A stretch of 64,000 bases of DNA from Muricea muricata (taxonomy: Eukaryota > Cnidaria > Anthozoa > Malacalcyonacea > Plexauridae). The position numbers and the translations under genes are program-made. Positions 47,401 through 59,400 of this stretch are shown here, piece by piece. The stretch covers positions 46,590,559 to 46,654,558 of the forward strand of contig OY979718.1 in the NCBI GenBank assembly GCA_963855995.1. Direction: 5' to 3'. The first letter of the stretch is position 1. Each line of letters starts with the position of its first letter. The notes beneath the pieces are model-generated. The model saw only the letters and a program-made list of their open reading frames with translations, made no database searches and was not told where the DNA came from.

Positions 47401-50400
47401 CCTACCGCTCCTTTCACATGCTTACCAGTCCTCAAGTATTCTTACACCTCCCTAGACCTCCTTAGCCCTCCTTAGACTTCCTTAGCTATACCTACCGCTC
47501 CTTTCACATGCTTTCCAGTCCTCAAGTATTCTTACACCTCCCTAGACCTCCCTAGACCTCCTTAGCCCTCCTTAGACTTCCTTAGCTATACCTACCGCTC
47601 CTTTCACATGCTTACCAGTCCTCAAGTATTCTTACACCTCCCTAGACCTCCCTAGACCTCCTTAGCCCTCCTTAGACTTCCTTAGCTATACCTACCGCTC
47701 CTTTCACATGCTTACCAGTCCTCAAGTATTCTTACACCTCCCTAGACCTCCCTAGACCTCCTTAGCTCTCCTTAGACTTCCTTAGCTATACCTACCGCTC
47801 CTTTCACATGCTTACCAGTCCTCAAGTATTCTTACACCTCCCTAGACCTCCCTAGACCTCCTTAGCCCTCCTTAGACTTCCCTAGCTATACCTACCGCTC
47901 CTTTCACATGCTTACCAGTCCTCAAGTATTCTTACACCTCCCTAGACCTCCTTAGCCCTCCTTAGACTTCCTTAGCTATACCTACCGCTCCTTTCACATG
48001 CTTACCAGTCCTCAAGTATTCTTACACCTCCCTAGACCTCCCTAGACCTCCTTAGCCCTCCTTAGACTTCCTTAGCTATACCTACCGCTCCTTTCACATG
48101 CTTACCAGTCCTCAAGTATTCTTACACCTCCCTAGACCTCCCTAGACCTCCTTAGCCCTCCTTAGACTTCCCTAACTATACCTACCGCTCCTTTCACATG
48201 CTTACCAGTCCTCAAGTATTCTTACACCTCCCTAGACCTCCTTAGCCCTCCTTAGACTTCCTTAGCTATACCTACCGCTCCTTTCACATGCTTACCAGTC
48301 CTCAAGTATTCTTACACCTCCCTAGACCTCCTTAGCCCTCCTTAGACTTCCCTAGCTATACCTCCTGCTCCTTTCACATGCTTACCAGTCCTCAAGTATT
48401 CTTACACCTCCCTAGACCTCCTTAGCCCTCCTTAGACTTCCTTAGCTATACCTACCGCTCCTTTCACATGCTTACCAGTCCTCAAGTATTCTTACACCTC
48501 CCTAGACCTCCCTAGACTTCCTTAGCCCTCCTTAGACTTCCCTAGCTATACCTACCGCTCCTTTCACATGCTTACCAGTCCTCAAGTATTCTTACACCTC
48601 CCTAGACCTCCTTAGCCCTCCTTAGACTTCCTTAGCTATACCTACCGCTCCTTTCACATGCTTTCCAGTCCTCAAGTATTCTTACACCTCCCTAGACCTC
48701 CCTAGACCTCCTTAGCCCTCCTTAGACTTCCTTAGCTATACCTACCGCTCCTTTCACATGCTTACCAGTCCTCAAGTATTCTTACACCTCCCTAGACCTC
48801 CCTAGACCTCCTTAGCCCTCCTTAGACTTCCCTAGCTATACCTACCGCTCCTTTCACATGCTTACCAGTCCTCAAGTATTCTTACACCTCCCTAGACCTC
48901 CTTAGCCCTCCTTAGACTTCCTTAGCTATACCTACCGCTCCTTTCACATGCTTACCAGTCCTCAAGTATTCTTACACCTCCCTAGACCTCCCTAGACCTC
49001 CTTAGCCCTCCTTAGACTTCCTTAGCTATACCTACCGCTCCTTTCACATGCTTACCAGTCCTCAAGTATTCTTACACCTCCCTAGACCTCCCTAGACCTC
49101 CTTAGCCCTCCTTAGACTTCCCTAACTATACCTACCGCTCCTTTCACATGCTTACCAGTCCTCAAGTATTCTTACACCTCCCTAGACCTCCTTAGCCCTC
49201 CTTAGACTTCCTTAGCTATACCTACCGCTCCTTTCACATGCTTACCAGTCCTCAAGTATTCTTACACCTCCCTAGACCTCCCTAGACCTCCTTAGCCCTC
49301 CTTAGACTTCCCTAGCTATACCTCCTGCTCCTTTCACATGCTTACCAGTCCTCAAGTATTCTTACACCTCCCTAGACCTCCTTAGCCCTCCTTAGACTTC
49401 CTTAGCTATACCTACCGCTCCTTTCACATGCTTACCAGTCCTCAAGTATTCTTACACCTCCCTAGACCTCCCTAGACTTCCTTAGCCCTCCTTAGACTTC
49501 CCTAGCTATACCTACCGCTCCTTTCACATGCTTACCAGTCCTCAAGTATTCTTACACCTCCCTAGACCTCCTTAGCCCTCCTTAGACTTCCTTAGCTATA
49601 CCTACCGCTCCTTTCACATGCTTTCCAGTCCTCAAGTATTCTTACACCTCCCTAGACCTCCCTAGACCTCCTTAGCCCTCCTTAGACTTCCTTAGCTATA
49701 CCTACCGCTCCTTTCACATGCTTACCAGTCCTCAAGTATTCTTACACCTCCCTAGACCTCCCTAGACCTCCTTAGCCCTCCTTAGACTTCCTTAGCTATA
49801 CCTACCGCTCCTTTCACATGCTTACCAGTCCTCAAGTATTCTTACACCTCCCTAGACCTCCCTAGACCTCCTTAGCCCTCCTTAGACTTCCTTAGCTATA
49901 CCTACCGCTCCTTTCACATGCTTACCAGTCCTCAAGTATTCTTACACCTCCCTAGACCTCCCTAGACCTCCTTAGCCCTCCTTAGACTTCCCTAGCTATA
50001 CCTACCGCTCCTTTCACATGCTTACCAGTCCTCAAGTATTCTTACACCTCCCTAGACCTCCTTAGCCCTCCTTAGACTTCCTTAGCTATACCTACCGCTC
50101 CTTTCACATGCTTACCAGTCCTCAAGTATTCTTACACCTCCCTAGACCTCCCTAGACCTCCTTAGCCCTCCTTAGACTTCCTTAGCTATACCTACCGCTC
50201 CTTTCACATGCTTACCAGTCCTCAAGTATTCTTACACCTCCCTAGACCTCCCTAGACCTCCTTAGCCCTCCTTAGACTTCCTTAGCTATACCTACCGCTC
50301 CTTTCACATGATTACCAGTCCTCAAGTATTCTTACACCTCCCTAGACCTCCCTAGACCTCCTTAGCCCTCCTTAGACTTCCCTAACTATACCTACCGCTC

Positions 50401-53400
50401 CTTTCACATGCTTACCAGTCCTCAAGTATTCTTACACCTCCCTAGACCTCCTTAGCCCTCCTTAGACTTCCTTAGCTATACCTACCGCTCCTTTCACATG
50501 CTTACCAGTCCTCAAGTATTCTTACACCTCCCTAGACCTCCCTAGACCTCCTTAGCCCTCCTTAGACTTCCCTAGCTATACCTCCTGCTCCTTTCACATG
50601 CTTACCAGTCCTCAAGTATTCTTACACCTCCCTAGACCTCCTTAGCCCTCCTTAGACTTCCTTAGCTATACCTACCGCTCCTTTCACATGCTTACCAGTC
50701 CTCAAGTATTCTTACACCTCCCTAGACCTCCGTAGACCTCCTTAGCCCTCCTTAGACTTCCTTAGCTATACCTACCGCTCCTTTCACATGCTTACCAGTC
50801 CTCAAGTATTCTTACACCTCCCTAGACCTCCCTAGACCTCCTTAGCCCTCCTTAGACTTCCTTAGCTATACCTACCGCTCCTTTCACATGCTTACCAGTC
50901 CTCAAGTATTCTTACACCTCCCTAGACCTCCCTAGACCTCCTTAGCCCTCCTTAGACTTCCTTAGCTATACCTACCGCTCCTTTCACATGATTACCAGTC
51001 CTCAAGTATTCTTACACCTCCCTAGACCTCCCTAGACCTCCTTAGCCCTCCTTAGACTTCCTTAGCTATACCTACCGCTCCTTTCACATGCTTACCAGTC
51101 CTCAAGTATTCTTACACCTCCCTAGACCTCCTTAGCCCTCCTTAGACTTCCTTAGCTATACCTACCGCTCCTTTCACATGCTTACCAGTCCTCAAGTATT
51201 CTTACACCTCCCTAGACCTCCCTAGACCTCCTTAGCCCTCCTTAGACTTCCTTAGCTATACCTACCGCTCCTTTCACATGCTTACCAGTCCTCAAGTATT
51301 CTTACACCTCCCTAGACCTCCTTAGCCCTCCTTAGACTTCCTTAGCTATACCTACCGCTCCTTTCACATGCTTACCAGTCCTCAAGTATTCTTACACCTC
51401 CCTAGACCTCCCTAGACCTCCTTAGCCCTCCTTAGACTTCCTTAGCTTTACCTACCGCTCCTTTCACATGATTACCAGTCCTCAAGTATTCTTACACCTC
51501 CCTAGACCTCCCTAGACCTCCTTAGCCCTCCTTAGACTTCCTTAGCTATACCTACCGCTCCTTTCACATGCTTACCAGTCCTCAAGTATTCTTACACCTC
51601 CCTAGACCTCCTTAGCCCTCCTTAGACTTCCTTAGCTATACCTACCGCTCCTTTCACATGCTTACCAGTCCTCAAGTATTCTTACACCTCCCTAGACCTC
51701 CCTAGACCTCCTTAGCCCTCCTTAGACTTCCTTAGCTTTACCTACCGCTCCTTTCACATGATTACCAGTCCTCAAGTATTCTTACACCTCCCTAGACCTC
51801 CCTAGACCTCCTTAGCCCTCCTTAGACTTCCTTAGCTATACCTACCGCTCCTTTCACATGCTTAGCAGTCCTCAAGTATTCTTACACCTCGCTAGACCTC
51901 CTTAGACCTCCTTAGTCCTCCTTAGATTTCCTTAGCTATACCTACCGCTTCTTTCACATGTTTAGCAGTCCTCAAGTATTCTTACACCTCCCTAGACCTC
52001 CTTAGCCCTCCTTAGACTTCCTTAGCTATACCTACCGCTCCTTTCACATGCTTAGCAGTCCTGAAGTATTCTTACACCTCCCTAGACCTCCCTAGACCTC
52101 TTTAGCCTTCCTTAGACTTCCTTAGCTATACTTACCTCTCCCTTCACATGCTTGGCAGTCCTCAAGTATTGTTGCACCTCCCTAGACCTTCTTAGGCCTC
52201 GTGAGACTTCCTTAGCTGTACTTAGCTAATCTTGGAACTGCCTTGACATGCTTAGTACTGCTCATATATTCTTACAACTCCTTGGACCTTCTTAGTTTTC
52301 CTTAGACTTCCTTTGATATACTTGTCACTCTCTTCAGATGCTTAGCACTGCTCAAATATTCTTACACCTTTTTAGACCTCCTTAGGCCTCCTTAGCTATA
52401 GTTACTACTCCCTTGACAAGCTTAGCACTGCTCAAATAATCGTAGACCTCTTTAGGCCTACTTGGGCCTGTTTAGCCCTCCTTAGGTCTACTTATACCTT
52501 CTGAGGTATACTTCGCGCTCTTTGGATATGCTTAGTACTGCTGAGATAGCACTGATATTCTTAGACCACGTTAGACATCGTTAGGCCTAGTTGGACCACG
52601 TTAGGCATGCTTAGCTATAGTTAGCACTTCTTCGGTATGTTTAGGACCATGTCAATGTTCTTTTGCCTGAGTAGATACATGAACGTATTTTGTCAAGAGG
52701 TAGTAACACATCCTTCAGCATTTTTAAAACTTCTAACGGTATCTTATTGCTTTGCTTGGATTTGATGTGAAATAAAAGGTATGTATGTCATTGTATATTG
52801 TGATATTTTATGATGTAAAGTATCATATTGTTTTTATAGGAATTGCAGTTTAAAACGGATGATCTCGCCGTTAAATTATTGTGATATTGCCGTTTGTAAG
52901 AGTTATCATGTAACAAGTTTTCTTCTTTCCAGCATTTCAAAAACCTTTTTACGATTTTGTTTGTAATGAAAGATCTTTAAGGTACCCTGTGAGGAGAGCG
53001 TTGTTTTCCTCCAGTGCTGTGATAGAAAGGAAAATAAGACTCTGCTCACAGGGTAACCTGAACGATATTGATACAAAGTGTATTAGGATGATGAACGATA
53101 TTATGATGTACTGGAATTATGGGCATTGTAACACTGACAAACTCACAGATCACAATAATGTCACGATGAGATTAATTTATCACATTTATTTGACAATTTC
53201 TATAAAAAATTATACTTTATATCATAAAATAACACATAAACGCATACCTACCTTTATATCACACTAATACGCAACGTTTGCCGTCATTGTTACTGTTTAC
53301 AGTTGCGTAAATCCCATGAAGGTATGGGGGGGGTCGGCTCACCCCCCCCCCCCCAAGACTAAAATGAACAGTTTTGTCGGGCAAAACTAAGTGTTTTGCC

Positions 53401-56400
53401 GGGCAAAAAGCAACCAAGGGTTTTAAAGAAAATTTAATCTGTTTAGGTAAAAAAATACTAAATTACGAAGTTGATGCAATATAATGCGTGACAAAATGAT
53501 TTTTTTTACTTTTATTTATTTGACAATAACTTTTATTTGTGAGTAATATCTAATTAGTGTGGGCGTGGCTTTTCCAACCACGCCCTTTTGTTGGGAAAAA
53601 TTAGTTCCCCCCCCCCAATCTTGAGACCCAAGTTACGCCCCTGACTGTTTAAAATGATCAAAACTGAGTCCGTTTCACGTGTAAGAAACGATTATTTGTA
53701 TCATTTGAAACCCTAAACAAGCTTCTACGCCACGAAATTGGTATGTTTTATAACAAATAATAAAACGTGCATCAAAAAATGATATTTGCGGTCGGTCCGG
53801 TTTTGCATCTAAATGGTTTCCGCTTCAAACTGTCAAACGTCACGCTACAAACATAAAAAACTCGCGAATATGTTTGCGCTTGGTGCTTCGACGCAAATTG
53901 CTGTACCGTTAGAAGATTTAACATGATGAAGCATCACGCATGTGTTACTTCCTCTCGATAATATACGTTCCATCCCTAGGAGATGTAAGAACATCTGAGT
54001 CACTGAGTGTCCTAGGCATGTCTAGGGAGTGCTAAGTATAGCTACGAAGGGCGAAGTAGGTTTAAGGCAAAACTATATTCAGATTAATTTAACGCAGAGA
54101 AAAACGAAAAATCCGTTGTCTCGAGCGGGATTCGAAAATATTTCGGGCATTTAAATTGGATAAGACTCGCTACCAATCACAGCTGGCTGGCTTGGCTCGA
54201 TAGCTATATTTGTAGAGCAGCGGTCTAATATCCCGACGATGAGAGTTCGAATACAACTCGAAACAACAAATTTTTCGTTCTTCTCTGCAGTGTAAGATTA
54301 ATATGAATCTAGTTTTTCATATCTCTGATGATGGTTTTGAAATAGGTTTAACGACGTGTAAGAAAGTTTGAGCAGTGCTAAGTATAGCTAAGAAAGTCTA
54401 AGGAGGGCTAAGCAGGTCTAAGGAGGTCTAGGGAGGTGTAAGAATACTTGACGACTGCTAAGCACGTGAAAAGAGCGAAAAGTAAAGCTAAGGGAGTGCA
54501 AGGAGGTCTAGGGAGGTCTAGGGAAATGTAAGAATACTTGAGGACTGCTAAGCATGTGAAAGGAGCGGTAGGTATAGCTAAGGAAGTCTAAGGAGGGCTA
54601 AGGAGGTCTACGGAGGTGTAAGAATATTTGAGGACTGCTAAGCATTTGAAAGGAGCGGTAGGTATAGCTAAGGAAGTCTAAGGAGGGCTAAGGAGATCTA
54701 GGGAGGTCTAGGGAGGTGTAAGAATACTTGAGGACTGGTAAGCATGTGAAAGGAGCGGTAGGTATAGCTAAGGAAGTCTAAGGAGGGCTAAGGAGGTCTA
54801 GGGAGGTCTAGGGAGGTGTAAAAATACTTGAGGACTGGTAAGCATGTGAAAGGAGCGGTAGGTATAGCTAAGGAAGTCTAAGGAGGGCTAAGGAGGTCTA
54901 GGGAGGTGTAAGAATACTTGAGGACTGGTAAACATGTGAAAGGAGCGGTAGGTATAGCTAAGGAGGTCTAAGGAGGGCTAAGGAGGTCTAGGGAGGTCTA
55001 GGGAGGTGTAAGAATACTTGAGGACTGCTAAGCATGTGAAAGGAGCGGTAGGTATAGCTAAGGAAGTCTAAGGAAGGCTAAGGAGGTCTAGGGAGGTATA
55101 GGGAGGTGTAAGAATACTTGAGGACTGGTAAGCATGTGAAAGGAGCGGTAGGTATAGCTAAGGAAGTCTAAGGAGGGCTAAGGAGGTCTAGGGAGGTGTA
55201 AGAATACTTGAGGACTGGTAAGCATGTGAAAGGAGCGGTAGGTATAGCTAGGGAAGTCTAAGGAGGGCTAAAGAGGTCTAGGGAGGTCTAGGGAGGTGTA
55301 AGAATACTTGAGGACTGGTAAGCATGTGAAAGGAGCGGTAGGTATAGCTAAGGAAGTCTAAGGAGGGCTAAGAAGGTCTAGGGAGGTCTAGGGAGGTGTA
55401 AGAATACTTGAGGACTGGTAAGCATGTGAAAGGAGCGGTAGGTATAGCTAAGGAAGTCTAAGGAGGGCTAAGGAGGTCTAGGGAGGTCTAGGGAGGTGTA
55501 AGAATACTTGAGGACTGGAAAGCATGTGAAAGGAGCGGTAGGTATAGCTAAGGAAGTCTAAGGAGGGCTAAGGAGGTCTAGGGAGGTCTAGGGAGGTGTA
55601 AGAATACTTGAGGACTGGTAAGCATGTGAAAGGAGCGGTAGGTATAGCTAAGGAAGTCTAAGGAGGGCTAAGGAGGTCTAGGGAGGTCTAGGGAGGTGTA
55701 AGAATACTTGAGGACTGGTAAGCATGTGAAAGGAGCGGTAGGTATAGCTAAGGAAGTCTAAGGAGGGCTAAGGAGGTCTAGGGAGGTCTAGGGAGGTGTA
55801 AGAATACTTGAGGACTGGAAAGCATGTGAAAGGAGCGGTAGGTATAGCTAAGGAAGTCTAAGGAGGGCTAAGGAGGTCTAGGGAGGTCTAGGGAGGTCTA
55901 GGGAGGTCTAGGGAGGTGTAAGAATACTTGAGGACTGGAAAGCATGTGAAAGGAGCGGTAGGTATAGCTAAGGAAGTCTAAGGAGGGCTAAGGAGGTCTA
56001 GGGAGGTCTAGGGAGGTGTAAGAATACTTGAGGACTGGTAAGCATGTGAAAGGAGCGGTAGGTATAGCTAAGGAAGTCTAAGGAGGGCTAAGGAGGTCTA
56101 GGGAGGTGTAAGAATACTTGAGGACTGGTAAGCATGTGAAAGGAGCGGTAGGTATAGCTAAGGAAGTCTAAGGAGGGCTAAGGAGGTCTAGGGAGGTCTA
56201 GGGAGGTCTAGGGAGGTGTAAGAATACTTGAGGACTGGTAAGCATGTGAAAGGAGCGGTAGGTATAGCTAAGGAAGTCTAAGGAGGGCTAAGGAGGTCTA
56301 GGGAGGTGTAAGAATACTTGAGGACTGGTAAGCATGTGAAAGGAGCGGTAGGTATAGCTAAGGAAGTCTAAGGAGGGCTAAGGAGGTCTAGGGAGGTCTA

Positions 56401-59400
56401 GGGAGGTGTAAGAATACTTGAGGACTGGAAAGCATGTGAAAGGAGCGGTAGGTATAGCTAAGGAAGTCTAAGGAGGGCTAAGGAGGTCTAGGGAGGTCTA
56501 GGGAGGTGTAAGAATACTTGAGGACTGGTAAGCATGTGAAAGGAGCGGTAGGTATAGCTATGGAAGTCTAAGGAGGGCTAAGGAGGTCTAGGGAGGTCTA
56601 GGGAGGTGTAAGAATACTTGAGGACTGGTAAGCATGTGAAAGGAGCGGTAGGTATAGCTAAGGAAGTCTAAGGAGGGCTAAGGAGGTCTAGGGAGGTCTA
56701 GGGAGGTGTAAGAATACTTGAGGACTGGAAAGCATGTGAAAGGAGCGGTAGGTATAGCTAAGGAAGTCTAAGGAGGGCTAAGGAGGTCTAGGGAGGTCTA
56801 GGGAGGTCTAGGGAGGTGTAAGAATACTTGAGGACTGGAAAGCATGTGAAAGGAGCGGTAGGTATAGCTAAGGAAGTCTAAGGAGGGCTAAGGAGGTCTA
56901 GGGAGGTCTAGGGAGGTGTAAGAATACTTGAGGACTGGTAAGCATGTGAAAGGAGCGGTAGGTATAGCTAAGGAAGTCTAAGGAGGGCTAAGGAGGTCTA
57001 GGGAGGTGTAAGAATACTTGAGGACTGGTAAGCATGTGAAAGGAGCGGTAGGTATAGCTAAGGAAGTCTAAGGAGGGCTAAGGAGGTCTAGGGAGGTCTA
57101 GGGAGGTGTAAGAATACTTGAGGACTGGTAAGCATGTGAAAGGAGCGGTAGGTATAGCTAAGGAAGTCTAAGGAGGGCTAAGGAGGTCTAGGGAGGTCTA
57201 GGGAGGTGTAAGAATACTTGAGGACTGGTAAGCATGTGAAAGGAGCGGTAGGTATAGCTAAGGAAGTCTAAGGAGGGCTAAGGAGGTCTAGGGAGGTCTA
57301 GGGAGGTGTAAGAGTACTTGAGGACTGGTAAGCATGTGAAAGGAGCGGTAGGTATAGCTAAGGAAGTCTAAGGAGGTCTAGGGAGGTCTAGGGAGGTGTA
57401 AGAATACTTGAGGACTGGTAAGCATGTGAAAGGAGCGGTAGGTATAGCTAAGGAAGTCTAAGGAGGGCTAAGGAGGTCTAGGGAGGTGTAAGAATACTTG
57501 AGGACTGGTAAGCATGTGAAAGGAGCGGTAGGTATAGCTAAGGAAGTCTAAGGAGGGCTAAGGAGGTCTAGGGAGGTCTAGGGAGGTGTAAGAATACTTG
57601 AGGACTGGTAAGCATGTGAAAGGAGCGGTAGGTATAGCTAAGGAAGTCTAAGGAGGTCTAGGGAGGTCTAGGGAGGTGTAAGAATACTTGAGGACTGGTA
57701 AGCATGTGAAAGGAGCGGTAGGTATAGCTAAGGAAGTCTAAGGAGGGCTAAGGAGGTCTAGGGAGGTCTAGGGAGGTGTAAGAATACTTGAGGACTGGAA
57801 AGCATGTGAAAGGAGCGGTAGGTATAGCTAAGGAAGTCTAAGGAGGGCTAAGGAGGTCTAGGGAGGTCTAGGGAGGTGTAAGAATACTTGAGGACTGGTA
57901 AGCATGTGAAAGGAGCGGTAGGTATAGCTAAGGAAGTCTAAGGAGGGCTAAGGAGGTCTAGGGAGGTGTAAGAATACTTGAGGACTGGTAAGCATGTGAA
58001 AGGAGCGGTAGGTATAGCTAGGGAAGCCTAAGGAGGGCTAAGGAGGTCTAGGGAGGTCTAGGGAGGTGTAAGAATACTTGAGGACTGCTAAGCATGTGAA
58101 AGGAGCGGTAGGTATAGCTAAGGAAGTCTAAGGAGGGCTAAGGAGGTCTAGGGAGGTCTAGGGAGGTGTAAGAATACTTGAGGACTGGTAAGCATGTGAA
58201 AGGAGCGGTAGGTATAGCTAAGGAAGTCTAAGGAGGGCTAAGGAGGTCTAGGGAGGTGTAAGAATACTTGAGGACTGGTAAGCATGTGAAAGGAGCGGTA
58301 GGTATAGCTAAGGAAGTCTAAGGAGGGCTAAGGAGGTCTAGGGAGGTCTAGGGAGGTGTAAGAATACTTGAGGACTGGAAAGCATGTGAAAGGAGCGGTA
58401 GGTATAGCTAAGGAAGTCTAAGGAGGGCTAAGGAGGTCTAGGGAGGTCTAGGGAGGTGTAAGAATACTTGAGGACTGGTAAGCATGTGAAAGGAGCGGTA
58501 GGTATAGCTAAGGAAGTCTAAGGAGGGCTAAGGAGGTCTAGGGAGGTCTAGGGAGGTGTAAGAATACTTGAGGACTGGTAAGCATGTGAAAGGAGCGGTA
58601 GGTATAGCTAAGGAAGTCTAAGGAGGGCTAAGGAGGTCTAGGGAGGTCTAGGGAGGTGTAAGAATACTTGAGGACTGGAAAGCATGTGAAAGGAGCGGTA
58701 GGTATAGCTAAGGAAGTCTAAGGAGGGCTAAGGAGGTCTAGGGAGGTCTAGGGAGGTCTAGGGAGGTGTAAGAATACTTGAGGACTGGAAAGCATGTGAA
58801 AGGAGCGGTAGGTATAGCTAAGGAAGTCTAAGGAGGGCTAAGGAGGTCTAGGGAGGTCTAGGGAGGTGTAAGAATACTTGAGGACTGGTAAGCATGTGAA
58901 AGGAGCGGTAGGTATAGCTAAGGAAGTCTAAGGAGGGCTAAGGAGGTCTAGGGAGGTGTAAGAATACTTGAGGACTGGTAAGCATGTGAAAGGAGCGGTA
59001 GGTATAGCTAAGGAAGTCTAAGGAGGGCTAAGGAGGTCTAGGGAGGTCTAGGGAGGTCTAGGGAGGTGTAAGAATACTTGAGGACTGGAAAGCATGTGAA
59101 AGGAGCGGTAGGTATAGCTAAGGAAGTCTAAGGAGGGCTAAGGAGGTCTAGGGAGGTCTAGGGAGGTGTAAGAATACTTGAGGACTGGTAAGCATGTGAA
59201 AGGAGCGGTAGGTATAGCTAAGGAAGTCTAAGGAGGGCTAAGGAGGTCTAGGGAGGTGTAAGAATACTTGAGGACTGGTAAGCATGTGAAAGGAGCGGTA
59301 GGTATAGCTAAGGAAGTCTAAGGAGGGCTAAGGAGGTCTAGGGAGGTCTAGGGAGGTCTAGGGAGGTGTAAGAATACTTGAGGACTGGTAAGCATGTGAA

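Larger units (their letters stand above)
52651..54351. other. Loop of the foldback element
   Basis: About 1.7 kb between the arms. It contains the degenerate end of the left array, about 600 bp of unique AT-rich DNA, the hAT-like MITE 53300-53643, another unique stretch, a decayed patch of right-arm decamers (53976-54057) and the palindromic MITE 54066-54343. The longest open frame (52989-53267, 92 codons) is not recognisable and has no transposase motif. Confidence 0.7.

Noticed and set aside
34011-52650. Telomere or centromere satellite
   Set aside because: There is no TTAGGG-type repeat, and the array is bounded by transposon ends and a target-site duplication within a gene. A chromosomal structural role is not needed to explain it.
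52989-53267. 92-codon frame in the transposon loop as a transposase
   Set aside because: No catalytic DDE/D motif or zinc finger visible, composition like AT-rich non-coding DNA, and too short.
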